From assembly GCA_047602055.1 (NCBI GenBank), contig JASGIG010000001.1:4092001-4156000 (forward strand): a DNA stretch of 64,000 nt, written 5' to 3'. Below, piece by piece: positions 7,803-15,727 of the stretch (positions within the stretch are counted from its first letter, which is position 1; the number at the start of each line of letters is the position of its first letter). The notes under the pieces are model-generated. The model was not told where the DNA came from, searched no databases, and saw only the letters and a program-made list of their open reading frames with translations. A program made the translations under genes and the position numbers. Source of the DNA: JAODBQ01 sp047602055. Lineage in GTDB: Bacteria; Actinomycetota; Acidimicrobiia; Acidimicrobiales; Ilumatobacteraceae.

Positions 7803-8528
7803 TCAGCGCAGCGCGCCGACGACGGCGCTGGCGCCGGCCAGCGTCAGCAGCACGAGGACCAGCCCGCGGAAGCGCTGGCCGTGGACGTGCTTGCGCAGCG
7901 GGAAGCCGAGCGCCTGGCCGGCGAGCAGCGACGGGGCGGTGAACGCCGCGGCGACGAGGCCGTCACGGGTGACCTTGCCGGAGGCGACGAACAGCGTGAG
8001 GGCGAACACGTTGCTCAGCGCGAACACCCCCGAGATCGTGGCCCGGAAGTGGTGCGCCTCCATCCGCCTGGCTTGCAGGGCGAACACCAGGGGCGGCCCG
8101 TTCGTCGACAGCGAGGTGTTGAGGAGGCCGGAGACGAAGCCGGCGGCCAGGTCGGTGCGCGGCCCGGGGTTGAAGCTGACGTTCGCCGCGAGCAGCACGA
8201 CGGCGATCAGCACGGCCACGCCCAGCGTGAGGCGCAGCGCGGTGTCGCCGACGGTGGTCAGCACGACGAGGCCGAGCGGCATGCCCACGTAGGCGGCGAT
8301 CGTCATCCGCTTGAGCACCGGCCGGACGGCGTCGGCGCGCATCGCCCACGACTGCCACGTGGTGATGCACACGCTGACGAGCGTGCTGACGACGACGGCG
8401 AGCGACGGCTCGATCGCCAGCGTCATCAACGGCATCGACATCAGCCCGAAGCCGAAGCCGGCGATCGCCTGGACGAACGCGGCGAAGAACACGGCCCCCG
8501 CCACCGCGAGGATCTGGGCCGTGGTCAC
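7803..8528 (-). CDS. TauE/SafE-family membrane permease
   Basis: A 241-residue integral membrane protein, rich in long hydrophobic segments (about seven or eight). It has the family pattern of an N-terminal FVQAIAGFGFGLMSMPLM and a second internal repeat TDLAAGFVSGLLNTSLSTNGPPLVF. TauE/SafE proteins export sulfite, sulfonates or other organic anions. The start GTG 8528 overlaps the stop of the GNAT gene (GTGA), indicating translational coupling. It is the last gene of a three-gene run with GNAT and an OSBS/NSAR enzyme, so it may move a substrate or product of that pathway (inference). Confidence 0.85.
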   Translation of the reverse strand: MTTAQILAVAGAVFFAAFVQAIAGFGFGLMSMPLMTLAIEPSLAVVVSTLVSVCITTWQSWAMRADAVRPVLKRMTIAAYVGMPLGLVVLTTVGDTALRLTLGVAVLIAVVLLAANVSFNPGPRTDLAAGFVSGLLNTSLSTNGPPLVFALQARRMEAHHFRATISGVFALSNVFALTLFVASGKVTRDGLVAAAFTAPSLLAGQALGFPLRKHVHGQRFRGLVLVLLTLAGASAVVGALR

Positions 8529-9211
8529 CTGGCGACGGTGTACGACGGGGCGGCGCGGTCGACGTCGACCATCAGCCACCCGTCGTCGAGCAGCGGGGCC
8601 AGCGCGGCGCGCAGCTCGTGACGGGCGGTGAGCGCGGCGTCGGCCGCGGCGGTGATGTCGGCCGGCGTGATCGCCGGCGCGGCGACCACGCGCTGTTCGG
8701 CGACGGCGGGCCGCGAGCCGTCGAGCTCCCAGCGAACGGTCACCCGGTCGCTCGGCAGCGAGCCGTTGATCCCGCCGAGCGACCCGTAGTGGTCGACGTG
8801 GTAGGCGATCCCGAACGCCCCGAGGCGGCGCAGGTTGAGGTGGGCGTTGCCGTACTGCAGCGGGTCGTACGTCCAGCGCATCGCGGTGATCCCGCGGGCC
8901 AGGCACCACGCCCGCTGACGACGCTTCAGCACCTCGCCGAGCCCGCTGCGCCGGTACGGCGCGTCGACGGCGAGGTAGTGCGAGTGGTGCACGTGCGGAT
9001 CGCTGGTGGCGAAGCCGTAGACCGCGCCGACGAGCCGCTCGCCGTCGAACGCCCCGATCGCCACGCCGCCCTCGCTGATCGTCGCCACGAGCACGTTGAT
9101 CGACACCATCTCGCTCTCGCCGCCCCACACCCGCCGCTCCAGCTCGGGCAGCGGTGCCAGCTCGGCGGCGGTGCGCAGCTCGCGCAGCTCCACGTCGAGC
9201 ACCTCGATCAC
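8525..9211 (-). CDS. GNAT-family acyltransferase (COG3375-like)
   Basis: A 228-residue protein with an N-terminal GNAT fold: YLAVDAPYRRSGLGEVLKRR contains the acyl-CoA pyrophosphate-binding loop (Q/RxxGxG/A type). The segment MRWTYDPLQYGNAHLNLRRLG is typical of the predicted acetyltransferase group COG3375. GTG 9211 overlaps the TGA of the upstream enolase-superfamily gene, and the stop overlaps the permease start, so all three are tightly coupled. In Geobacillus a member of this group is known to succinylate D-amino acids for an N-succinylamino-acid racemase. The same partnership is suggested here, but no N-acyl hydrolase is visible nearby. Confidence 0.8.
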   Translation of the reverse strand: MIEVLDVELRELRTAAELAPLPELERRVWGGESEMVSINVLVATISEGGVAIGAFDGERLVGAVYGFATSDPHVHHSHYLAVDAPYRRSGLGEVLKRRQRAWCLARGITAMRWTYDPLQYGNAHLNLRRLGAFGIAYHVDHYGSLGGINGSLPSDRVTVRWELDGSRPAVAEQRVVAAPAITPADITAAADAALTARHELRAALAPLLDDGWLMVDVDRAAPSYTVAR

Positions 9212-10314
9212 GGCCGGATCGTCTCGACCGACTCCGTCACCTCGTCGAGGAACGCCCGGTCGAGGGTGACGCCGATCCCCGGCCCGTCGACCGGCACCGG
9301 CATCACCCCGCGCACCGCCTCCAACGGCTGTTCGACGATGTCGCGGGCGTAGGTCCTCGACGCCGATGCGGTGTCGCCCGGGTACACGAAGCCGGGGAGC
9401 GTCGCCACGTGGATGTTGTGCGCCCGGCCGATGCCGGTCTCCAGCATCCCGCCGCACCACATCGGCACGCCCCGCGCCACGCACAGCTCGTGGATCTGCA
9501 ACGTCGCCGCCAGCCCGCCGACGCGGCCGACCTTGAGGTTGACCACCGTGCACGACCCGAGGTCGAGGGCGGCGCGCACCCGCGCCGGCGACGTCAGCGA
9601 CTCGTCGAGGCAGAGTGGGGTTCTGAGACGCGGCGCGAGCGCGGCATGGTCGACGAGGTCGTCCCAGTGCAACGGCTGCTCGACGTACTTCAGGCCGTAG
9701 TCGTCGAAGCGCCGCAGCGAGTCGAGGTCGTCGAGTGTGTACGCCGAGTTGGCGTCGACGGTCAGCTCGATGTCGGGATGCGCGGCGCGCACCGCACCGA
9801 GCAGCTCGTGGTCCCACCCGGGCTCGACCTTGAGCTTGATCCGCTTGTAGCCCTCGCCGACGTGACGGCCGACGGACTCCAAGGTGACCGGCAGCGGGTT
9901 CATCCCCAGGCTGGCGCCGACGGGGATCTCGGTGGCGGCGCCGCCGATCAGGTCGCGCAGCGCCACGCCCCGTTGACGAGCGAAGCAGTCCCACACCGCC
10001 AGCTCCAGCGACGTCTTGCACATCGGGTTGCCCCGGTAGCGGGCCCACGCGCCGGCGAGCTCGCGCGGATGCGAGCAGCCGTCGCGCAGCAGCGTCGGCA
10101 CGAGCGCCTGGCGCAGCAGGTGCAGCGCCCCGGCCAGCGTCTCCTCCCGGTAGTCCGGCAACGGCTCCATCACGCCCTCGCCGTAGCCCTCGACGCCACC
10201 TGCGCGGACGGTGACGATCACCGTGTGCTTCTCGGTCTGCGACCCGAACGACGTCGTGAACGCACTGCGGAACGGGACGCGGATGACGCGCAGCTCGACC
10301 TCGTCGATCTTCAC
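9208..10314 (-). CDS. Enolase-superfamily o-succinylbenzoate synthase / N-succinylamino-acid racemase
   Basis: A 368-residue enolase-superfamily enzyme. The KxK catalytic pair is in KRIKLKVEPGWD, the metal ligands are the Asp of VDANSAY, the Glu of YVEQPL and the Asp of CLDESL, and the second catalytic Lys is in VNLKVGRVGG. This pattern and PMCKTSLELAVWDCFARQ place it in the OSBS/NSAR family, whose members make o-succinylbenzoate for menaquinone or racemise N-succinylamino acids. The coupled GNAT gene favours the racemase role. No other men genes are present here. GTG 10314 has TAGGAA seven bases upstream, directly after the stop of the carboxylase gene. Confidence 0.85.
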   Translation of the reverse strand: MKIDEVELRVIRVPFRSAFTTSFGSQTEKHTVIVTVRAGGVEGYGEGVMEPLPDYREETLAGALHLLRQALVPTLLRDGCSHPRELAGAWARYRGNPMCKTSLELAVWDCFARQRGVALRDLIGGAATEIPVGASLGMNPLPVTLESVGRHVGEGYKRIKLKVEPGWDHELLGAVRAAHPDIELTVDANSAYTLDDLDSLRRFDDYGLKYVEQPLHWDDLVDHAALAPRLRTPLCLDESLTSPARVRAALDLGSCTVVNLKVGRVGGLAATLQIHELCVARGVPMWCGGMLETGIGRAHNIHVATLPGFVYPGDTASASRTYARDIVEQPLEAVRGVMPVPVDGPGIGVTLDRAFLDEVTESVETIRP

Positions 10315-10321
10315 GACGAGG

Positions 10322-10327
10322 TTCCTA
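10322..10327 (-). promoter_or_regulatory. Possible -10 box TAGGAA before the OSBS/NSAR gene
   Basis: TAGGAA with seven bases to GTG 10314, inside the 24-bp gap after the carboxylase gene. It is weaker than the other boxes (last base A). Confidence 0.3.
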
Positions 10328-10338
10328 GCAGCCGCTGG

Positions 10339-12171
10339 CTACCAGGTGTCGATGTTCGGCCGCTTCTTGCCCTGGCGCGGCAGCGGCGCCGGCGCGGAGG
10401 TGAGGATCACCTTGATCCACCGGCGGGTGTCGGCCGGGTCGATGACGTCGTCGATCTCGAAGTGCGACGCGGCGTTCAGCGCCTTGCCGTGCGCGTACAT
10501 CCGGTCGACCATCTGCTCGAACAGCGCCTCACGCTCGGCGGGGTCCTGCACGGCCTCCAGCTCGTTGCGGTAGCCGAGGCGCACCGCGCCCTCCAGGCCC
10601 ATGCCGCCGAGCTCGCCGGTCGGCCAGGCGACGCAGGCCCGCGGGGCCTTGGTGGTGCCGCCCATCATCGCCTGGGCCCCGAGCCCGTAGCACTTGCGCA
10701 GGACGATGCTGACCATCGGCACGGTGACGTTGGCGCCGTTGACGAACAGCCGGCAGCAGTGGCGCACGAGCGCGGTCTGCTCGACGGCCGGCCCGACCAT
10801 CATCCCCGGCGTGTCGACGAGCGTGACGATCGGGATGTCGAACGCGTCGCACAGCTGGATGAACCGGGCGGCCTTGTCGGCGCCGGGTGAGTCGATCGCC
10901 CCGGCGAGGTGGTTCGGGTTGTTGGCGATGACGCCGACCGGTCGGCCCTCGACGCGGGCCAGCGCGGTGACCATCCCGAGCCCGAAGTCACGGCGCAACT
11001 CCAGCACCGAGTCGGTGTCGAAGATCCCCTCGATCGCGTTGCGCACGTCGTAGCTGCGCTTGCGGTCCTCGGGGATGACGTGGCGCAGCTCACGCTGGTC
11101 GATGCACTCCCACTCGGAGGTCGCCCCCTGGAAGTACGACAGGTACTGCTTGGCGACCTTCACCGCCTCGGCCTCGTCGGCGACGGCGATGTCGACGACG
11201 CCGTTGTACTGCTGCACGCTCATCGGCCCGATCGCCGTCGGCTCGAACACGCCGAGCCCGCCGCCCTCGATCATCGCCGGGCCGCCCATGCCGATGTTCG
11301 AGTCGGCGGTGGCGATGACCACGTCGCACACCCCGAGGATCGCCGCGTTGCCGGCGAAGCAGTAGCCGGCGTTGATCCCGACCAGCGGCACCAGGCCGGA
11401 CAGCTGCCCCCAGTACATGAACGCCAGGCAGTCGAGGCCACTGGCGCCGAGGCCGTCGGTGTCGCCGGGCCGGCCGCCGCCGCCCTCGGTGAAGAACACG
11501 ACCGGCAGCTTGAGCCGTTCGGCGACCTCGAACAGGCGGTCCTTCTTGCGGTGGTTCTGCAAGCCCTGGGTGCCGGCGAGGACGGTGTAGTCGTACGACA
11601 TCGCCACCACCTGGGCGGCCTTGCCGTCGAACAGGTGGCCGTTGACCGAGCCGATGCCACCGACCATCCCGTCGGCCGGGGTCCGCTTGATCAGATCGTC
11701 GAGCGCCCGGCGGCGGCGCTGGGCGGCGATCACCACGGGGCCGTACTCGACGAACGTGCCGTCGTCGACGAGGTCGGCCAGGTTCTCGCGGGTGGTGCGC
11801 CGGTTGACCTTGCGGCGCCGCTCGACCATGTCCGGCCGGGCCGGGTCGAGGCCGATCTCGTGGCGGGCGACGACCTCGGCGAGGTCGGGGCGGATGCGGT
11901 CGAGGTCGATCGCCTCCTCGTCCTCCTGCTCGACGTGGTCCACGTCCTGCGGGGTGATCGAGGCGACCGGGTCGCCCTCCATCACCGTCGTGCCGACCTC
12001 GACGAGCAGCTCGCCGACGACCCCGCTGACCGTCGCGTCGATCGAGTGGTGCATCTTCATCGACTCGATCAGCATCAGCTGCTGGCCGGCGCGGACCTCG
12101 TCGCCCGCGGCGACGTCGACGACGACGATCGTGCCCTGCAGCGGCGAGGTGACGGTGACGGTGTCGGTCAT
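10339..12171 (-). CDS. Biotinyl-domain/carboxyltransferase fusion of an acyl-CoA carboxylase
   Basis: A 610-residue fusion. Residues ~1-75 form a biotinyl/lipoyl domain with the biotinylation motif ESMKM. After a short charged linker, residues ~95-610 form a full carboxyltransferase (crotonase-fold N and C halves) with TEGGGGRPGDTD, AGYCFAGNAAILG and LVDTPGMMVGP. Such enzymes transfer CO2 from carboxybiotin to acyl-CoA (acetyl-, propionyl- or longer). The biotin carboxylase subunit is not nearby, so it must be supplied elsewhere. ATG 12171 begins the biotinyl domain; the longer open frame upstream is antisense to ligD. A second carboxyltransferase without biotinyl domain lies at 61887-63446. 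Confidence 0.87.
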   Translation of the reverse strand: MTDTVTVTSPLQGTIVVVDVAAGDEVRAGQQLMLIESMKMHHSIDATVSGVVGELLVEVGTTVMEGDPVASITPQDVDHVEQEDEEAIDLDRIRPDLAEVVARHEIGLDPARPDMVERRRKVNRRTTRENLADLVDDGTFVEYGPVVIAAQRRRRALDDLIKRTPADGMVGGIGSVNGHLFDGKAAQVVAMSYDYTVLAGTQGLQNHRKKDRLFEVAERLKLPVVFFTEGGGGRPGDTDGLGASGLDCLAFMYWGQLSGLVPLVGINAGYCFAGNAAILGVCDVVIATADSNIGMGGPAMIEGGGLGVFEPTAIGPMSVQQYNGVVDIAVADEAEAVKVAKQYLSYFQGATSEWECIDQRELRHVIPEDRKRSYDVRNAIEGIFDTDSVLELRRDFGLGMVTALARVEGRPVGVIANNPNHLAGAIDSPGADKAARFIQLCDAFDIPIVTLVDTPGMMVGPAVEQTALVRHCCRLFVNGANVTVPMVSIVLRKCYGLGAQAMMGGTTKAPRACVAWPTGELGGMGLEGAVRLGYRNELEAVQDPAEREALFEQMVDRMYAHGKALNAASHFEIDDVIDPADTRRWIKVILTSAPAPLPRQGKKRPNIDTW

Positions 12172-12177
12172 GAGCCG

Positions 12178-12183
12178 AACGTA
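12178..12183 (-). promoter_or_regulatory. -10 box TACGTT of the carboxylase gene
   Basis: TACGTT six bases before ATG 12171. It lies 14 bp from the divergent -10 box of the LigD-like gene, so the two promoters overlap. Confidence 0.55.
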
Positions 12184-12197
12184 GCGAGCGGCCTGCG

Positions 12198-12203
12198 TAG
12201 CGT
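12198..12203 (+). promoter_or_regulatory. -10 box TAGCGT of the LigD-like polymerase gene
   Basis: TAGCGT followed by seven bases and GTG 12211. It supports this start over the in-frame GTG at 12202. Confidence 0.5.
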
Positions 12204-12210
12204 GGCAAGC

Positions 12211-13239
12211 GTGGCCAGGACGTCCGACGAGCACACCGTCGAGCTGGAGGTCGACGGGCACACGGTGTCGATCACCCATCCCGACAAGGTGTTCTTCGCG
12301 ACGCGCGGCGACACCAAGCTCGACCTCGTCATGTACTACCTGCGCGTCGGCGAGGCGGTGATGCGCCAGATGGGCGACCGCCCGGTGCTGCTGCAGCGCT
12401 TCCCCAACGGGGCGTCGGGCTCGTCGTTCTTCCAGAAGCGGATCCCCGACTCCGCGCCGGAGTGGCTGACGACGACGATCGTGTCCACCCCGAACGGGAC
12501 GACGTCGCGGGCGCTGGTGATCGCCGACCTCGCCCACCTGATCTGGGCGGTCAACCTCGGCTGCCTCGGGTTCCACTCGTGGCCGATGCGCTACCTGGAC
12601 CCCGAGCACTGCGACGAGCTGCGCATCGACCTCGACCCCGGCCCGGGCACGACGTTCCCGATGGCCCAGGAGACGGCCGTGCTGCTGCGCGGCCTGCTCG
12701 ACGAGCTCGGCGTGCGCGGCTACATCAAGACCACCGGCAACCGCGGCCTGCACGTCTACGTCCGCCTCGCCCCGCACTGGGACTCGATCGCGGTGCGCTC
12801 GGCGGCCGTCGCCGTCGCCCGCGAGCTGGAGCGCCGGCGCCCCGACCTGGTCACCGCGTCGTGGTGGAAGGAGGAGCGCGGCCCGCGGATCTTCATCGAC
12901 TTCAACCAGAACGCCCCGCACAAGACGGTGTTCGCCCCGTGGTCGGTGCGCGCCCACCCGTACGCACCGGTGTCGTGCCCGTTCGAGTGGGACGAGCTGG
13001 CCGCGATCCACCCGCCCGACCTGACGATCGAGTCGGTGCCGGCACGGGTCGCCGAGCGCGGCGATCCGTGGGCGACGATGGCCGACGAGCCGCAGTCGCT
13101 GGAGCCGTTCCTGGAGATGGTCCGCGCGGACCAGGCCGCCGGCCTGCTCGATGCTCCGTGGCCGCCGGTCTACCCGAAGATGCCGGGCGAGCCGCCGCGC
13201 GTGCAGCCCAGCCGGGCCCGCAAGCCGCCAGCCGACTGA
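12211..13239 (+). CDS. LigD-type polymerase/primase domain protein
   Basis: A 342-residue stand-alone archaeo-eukaryotic-primase-like polymerase of the LigD POL family, used in non-homologous end joining to fill gaps with (ribo)nucleotides. Visible hallmarks are the early THPDKVFF, the LRIDLDPGPGTTF strand carrying the paired metal-binding aspartates, GYIKTTGNRGLHVYV with the conserved KTTG.RGLHV, and RIFIDFNQNAPHKT with the third acidic residue. There is no ligase or nuclease domain, and no ku gene in the window. Stand-alone POL genes are common in actinobacteria. It is divergent from the carboxylase with only 39 bp between start codons. Confidence 0.9.
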   Translation: MARTSDEHTVELEVDGHTVSITHPDKVFFATRGDTKLDLVMYYLRVGEAVMRQMGDRPVLLQRFPNGASGSSFFQKRIPDSAPEWLTTTIVSTPNGTTSRALVIADLAHLIWAVNLGCLGFHSWPMRYLDPEHCDELRIDLDPGPGTTFPMAQETAVLLRGLLDELGVRGYIKTTGNRGLHVYVRLAPHWDSIAVRSAAVAVARELERRRPDLVTASWWKEERGPRIFIDFNQNAPHKTVFAPWSVRAHPYAPVSCPFEWDELAAIHPPDLTIESVPARVAERGDPWATMADEPQSLEPFLEMVRADQAAGLLDAPWPPVYPKMPGEPPRVQPSRARKPPAD

Positions 13240-13243
13240 TGCG

Positions 13244-13663
13244 TCACGCCACCGGCTGCCCGGTGGGCGGTGGCAGGTCGACGCCCAGCACCGCGGCATA
13301 CGACCCGATCACCATCAGCCGCGAGCCGGGGATCGTGTCGCCGCTGTCGAGCACCACCGCCTCGACCTCGCCGGACGGGCCGAGGCCGAGGTCGGCGAGA
13401 TGGCCGCAGCCGTCGCCGTTCATGTCGAGCACGAGGATGCCGCGGGGGTCGCTCGTCGGCGAGTCGTCGAAGCCCAGCGACTCGTCGTAGGTCAGCACGT
13501 CGCCCTCGAAGCTGCGCACCGCCGCAGCTTCGATCGACTTGTCGCCGATGCGGACCCGGGTCACCTGGTGACCGTCGATGGCCACCCCCTTGACACGGCC
13601 GGTGGACGTCGCCGTACCAAGGGCGATGGAGTCCTGCCCAAGCAGGTCCGACAACATGATCAC
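13244..13663 (-). CDS. PRC-barrel domain protein (short)
   Basis: A 139-residue beta-rich protein resembling a PRC-barrel: MLSDLLGQDSIALGTATSTGRVKGVAI is the typical first strand pair with a conserved G after the turn. PRC-barrels occur in RimM and photosynthetic reaction-centre H subunits and mediate protein or RNA contacts. No catalytic residues are evident. GTG 13663 overlaps the stop of the next PRC gene (GTGA), so the pair is coupled and the two probably act together. The role is unknown. Confidence 0.65.
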   Translation of the reverse strand: MIMLSDLLGQDSIALGTATSTGRVKGVAIDGHQVTRVRIGDKSIEAAAVRSFEGDVLTYDESLGFDDSPTSDPRGILVLDMNGDGCGHLADLGLGPSGEVEAVVLDSGDTIPGSRLMVIGSYAAVLGVDLPPPTGQPVA

Positions 13664-14214
13664 GACCGCTCCCCTTCCAGCAGTGCCAGCTCGCCGGCCA
13701 GTCCGGTCAGGTCGGTGCGGATGCGCTGCTCGAAGCCGTCGGGCACGATCAGTGCGCTGCCCGACACCGCCGAATGGCGGCCCAGCGGGACCAGCCCGTC
13801 ACCGACCGGCCCACCGGCGACCTCGAAGGCGACGACGCGCGGCTCGCGGCCGCCGACGATGACGACGTCCTTCAGCGTGCCGAGCGACCGGCCGGATTCG
13901 GTGACGACCTGGTCGGCGAGGACGTTGCCACCGCCCTCGGCGAGGACGTCGTCGGGTGCGTCGTCGCGATCGGTCAACGCCGACGAGTCGGCGACCATCA
14001 CCGCGTCGGTGCCGACGGAGAACGTCTCGCCGATCGGCAGCACCTGCTTCATCCGCCGGCCGAGGAAGCCGCGGCGGCGCAACGTGAAGCCGGTGATCCG
14101 CCCGGCCGACGGGTCGAAGACGACGTCACGCACCTCGGCGACGTCGTCGCCGGTGCTGGCATCCACCACCGGCCGCCCGATGAGGTCGTGCCCGTGCATC
14201 AGTGCGGCGGTCAC
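13660..14214 (-). CDS. PRC-barrel domain protein (two-barrel)
   Basis: A 184-residue protein with two PRC-barrel-like halves. HGHDLIGRPVVDASTGDDVAEVRDVVFDPSAGRITGFTLR is the first; residues ~100-150 (GRSLGTLKDVVIVGGREPRVVAFEVAG) form the second. Each half shows the family pattern of a glycine-rich turn followed by VxDVVxD. It is coupled to the shorter PRC gene downstream. Upstream, an 88-bp gap holds a GC-rich hairpin. Function unknown; such pairs in actinobacteria often sit with small membrane proteins, as here. Confidence 0.7.
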   Translation of the reverse strand: MTAALMHGHDLIGRPVVDASTGDDVAEVRDVVFDPSAGRITGFTLRRRGFLGRRMKQVLPIGETFSVGTDAVMVADSSALTDRDDAPDDVLAEGGGNVLADQVVTESGRSLGTLKDVVIVGGREPRVVAFEVAGGPVGDGLVPLGRHSAVSGSALIVPDGFEQRIRTDLTGLAGELALLEGERS

Positions 14215-14275
14215 GAGGACACCTCGTGACCGGACGGCCGGCGCAGCGCCAGCGGAGCGGACGTCGATGGGGTAT

Positions 14276-14290
14276 GGGGGCGCAGCCCCC
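14276..14290 (-). terminator. GC-rich hairpin after the small membrane protein gene
   Basis: A perfect stem GGGGGC / GCCCCC with loop GCA in the 88-bp gap. It lies 12 bases past the stop of the 14303-14494 gene. No T-run follows on the minus strand, so termination is a guess. Confidence 0.35.
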
Positions 14291-14302
14291 GCAAGGGCCC
14301 AG

Positions 14303-14494
14303 TCATGGCCGTCCCTTCTCGTTCGACTTCGAGCGCAGGGATGCGCCCGGCGCGATCACCACGCCACCGCGGCGACGCCGCCGCAGCATCGCCACCGCGA
14401 CGGCGACGACCAGCACGACGACGATGACGACGAGCAGCACCGTCACAGCGGTGCTCAACGCGATCACCGCAGCCATCCGCGCATCAGTCGTCAC
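14303..14494 (-). CDS. Small single-pass membrane protein
   Basis: A 63-residue protein with one long hydrophobic helix (about residues 8-37, rich in Val/Ala/Leu) followed by a five-Arg stop-transfer stretch and a short basic cytoplasmic tail. The start GTG 14494 overlaps the end of the upstream zinc-ribbon-like gene by 11 bases, suggesting co-expression. There is no recognisable family. Such small proteins are easily over-predicted, but the clean amphipathic layout and the overlap support it. Confidence 0.5.
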   Translation of the reverse strand: MTTDARMAAVIALSTAVTVLLVVIVVVLVVAVAVAMLRRRRRGGVVIAPGASLRSKSNEKGRP

Positions 14495-14864
14495 CCCGCG
14501 CCTCGCCGGGCGCCGAGTTGCCGGGGAGCTGGTCGCCGGGCCGGTCGTCGCGCAGCGCCTGGAGCACGTCGCCGTCCTCGGCGGTGGCGTTGGGGCCGTA
14601 GCCGAGCACGACGGTGCCCTGGGCCGCGCAGCGCGGGCAGGTGATCGCGACGACGGCGAGCATGTCGTCGGGATCGGACGCGCCCTCCATCCGCCGCAGC
14701 GAGCTCATCGACGCGCTCGACGCGTCGAACGTCGCGCCACAGGCGTGGCACTCCAGCTGCGCACGTTCCATGACGGTGAACGAACCGGAGAACCCGGCAT
14801 CGGCATACGCGTCGAGCACGCCGCGCAGCGTCGTCGGTCCGGTCGCAGTGGTGGTCTCGTCCAT
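14484..14864 (-). CDS. Small protein with zinc-ribbon-like cysteine pairs
   Basis: A 126-residue protein of unknown family. Two CxxC knuckles (CHACG near residue 40 and CPRCA near residue 77) are spaced like a zinc ribbon, with an intervening acidic and serine-rich loop (SSASMSS). The C-terminal third is acidic and probably disordered. ATG 14864 is preferred over ATG 14870 because TACGGA sits seven bases before it. It is encoded upstream of the small membrane protein. A nucleic-acid or protein-interaction role is possible but not shown. Confidence 0.55.
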   Translation of the reverse strand: MDETTTATGPTTLRGVLDAYADAGFSGSFTVMERAQLECHACGATFDASSASMSSLRRMEGASDPDDMLAVVAITCPRCAAQGTVVLGYGPNATAEDGDVLQALRDDRPGDQLPGNSAPGEARGDD

Positions 14865-14894
14865 GCGCATCTCCGTACCCAGCGTCGGCGCCGA

Positions 14895-15608
14895 TCAGCC
14901 CGCAGCCACCGGGACCGTCAACCGCCGCAGCACGCTGGCGAAGCCGCCGCTGACCCGCCCGGTCGTGCGGCCGCTGGTCATCACCGTCAGATCGTCGCCC
15001 CAAGAGACCGCCGCGCCGAGGTCGCCGGCGCGGCGCACGAGATGGTGCTCCTCGCCGATCGCCGTCGACGACCGCCAGCCACCGGCGGCGTCGTACGCGC
15101 TGAGGCGGATGCCGAGGTTGGCGGCGTGGACGTGGCGACGGCGCTCGCGCAGCGCGGCGTAGCGTTCGTCGAACAGGCCGGCCAGGCCCGGTGGCGTGTC
15201 GACAGGGTCGAGGGCGACCTCGCCGAGGACGACGTCGGCACCGGCGTCGGCGAGCCGGACCTGGTCGGCGATCCAGTGGCGCGGCACGACGCAGTCGGCG
15301 TCCGTGCTGGCCAGCCAGACCCGCTCGGCGGGCACGTGGGCGAGCGCGGCACGCGCCTCGGTCACCAGCGCCCGGCGAACGCGCGACGGTCGCCGCCACT
15401 CGCCCTCGACGGCCAGCACGGGGAGGCCGGCGGCGCGCAGCCCGGCGAGCACCTCGGCCGTGCCGTCCGTGCAGGCGTCGGCACCGACGACGATCGTCGC
15501 CGCCCCGCCCCATGCGCCGACGGCGGCGTCGATCGAGATGATGCAGCGCTCCAGGCGCGGTGCCTCGTTGCGCGCCGGCACCGCCACGACCACGGCATCG
15601 ATCGGCAT
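14895..15608 (-). CDS. Family 2 glycosyltransferase
   Basis: A 237-residue GT-A-fold glycosyltransferase. AVVVAVPARNEAPRLERCI is the family-2 nucleotide-sugar strand, ATIVVGADACTDGT the second strand, and ASTDADCVVP the DxD-type metal/sugar-nucleotide motif. There is no membrane segment, so it acts in the cytosol or peripherally. ATG 15608 has GGAGG four bases upstream. It is divergent from the PIG-L gene, and with PIG-L, the NodS-like methyltransferase and the acyl-CoA-dehydrogenase-like gene it forms a cassette that I recall from other actinobacteria and proteobacteria. The product is unknown to me. Confidence 0.82.
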   Translation of the reverse strand: MPIDAVVVAVPARNEAPRLERCIISIDAAVGAWGGAATIVVGADACTDGTAEVLAGLRAAGLPVLAVEGEWRRPSRVRRALVTEARAALAHVPAERVWLASTDADCVVPRHWIADQVRLADAGADVVLGEVALDPVDTPPGLAGLFDERYAALRERRRHVHAANLGIRLSAYDAAGGWRSSTAIGEEHHLVRRAGDLGAAVSWGDDLTVMTSGRTTGRVSGGFASVLRRLTVPVAAG

Positions 15609-15727
15609 CGTCCTCCTTCGACGGGCACCGGCGGCGCCCGAGCGCCTGTTCCCCAGGCGGCCGCGATCCCGAACATCGCTCACCCCCGAGGGTGTGTCGC
15701 AGCGGCACAGATGGGTAGTGATGCGCC

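Noticed and set aside
12172..13299. Extension of the carboxylase frame upstream of ATG 12171
   Set aside because: Antisense to the LigD-type polymerase; the biotinyl domain begins at 12171 with a promoter just before it.
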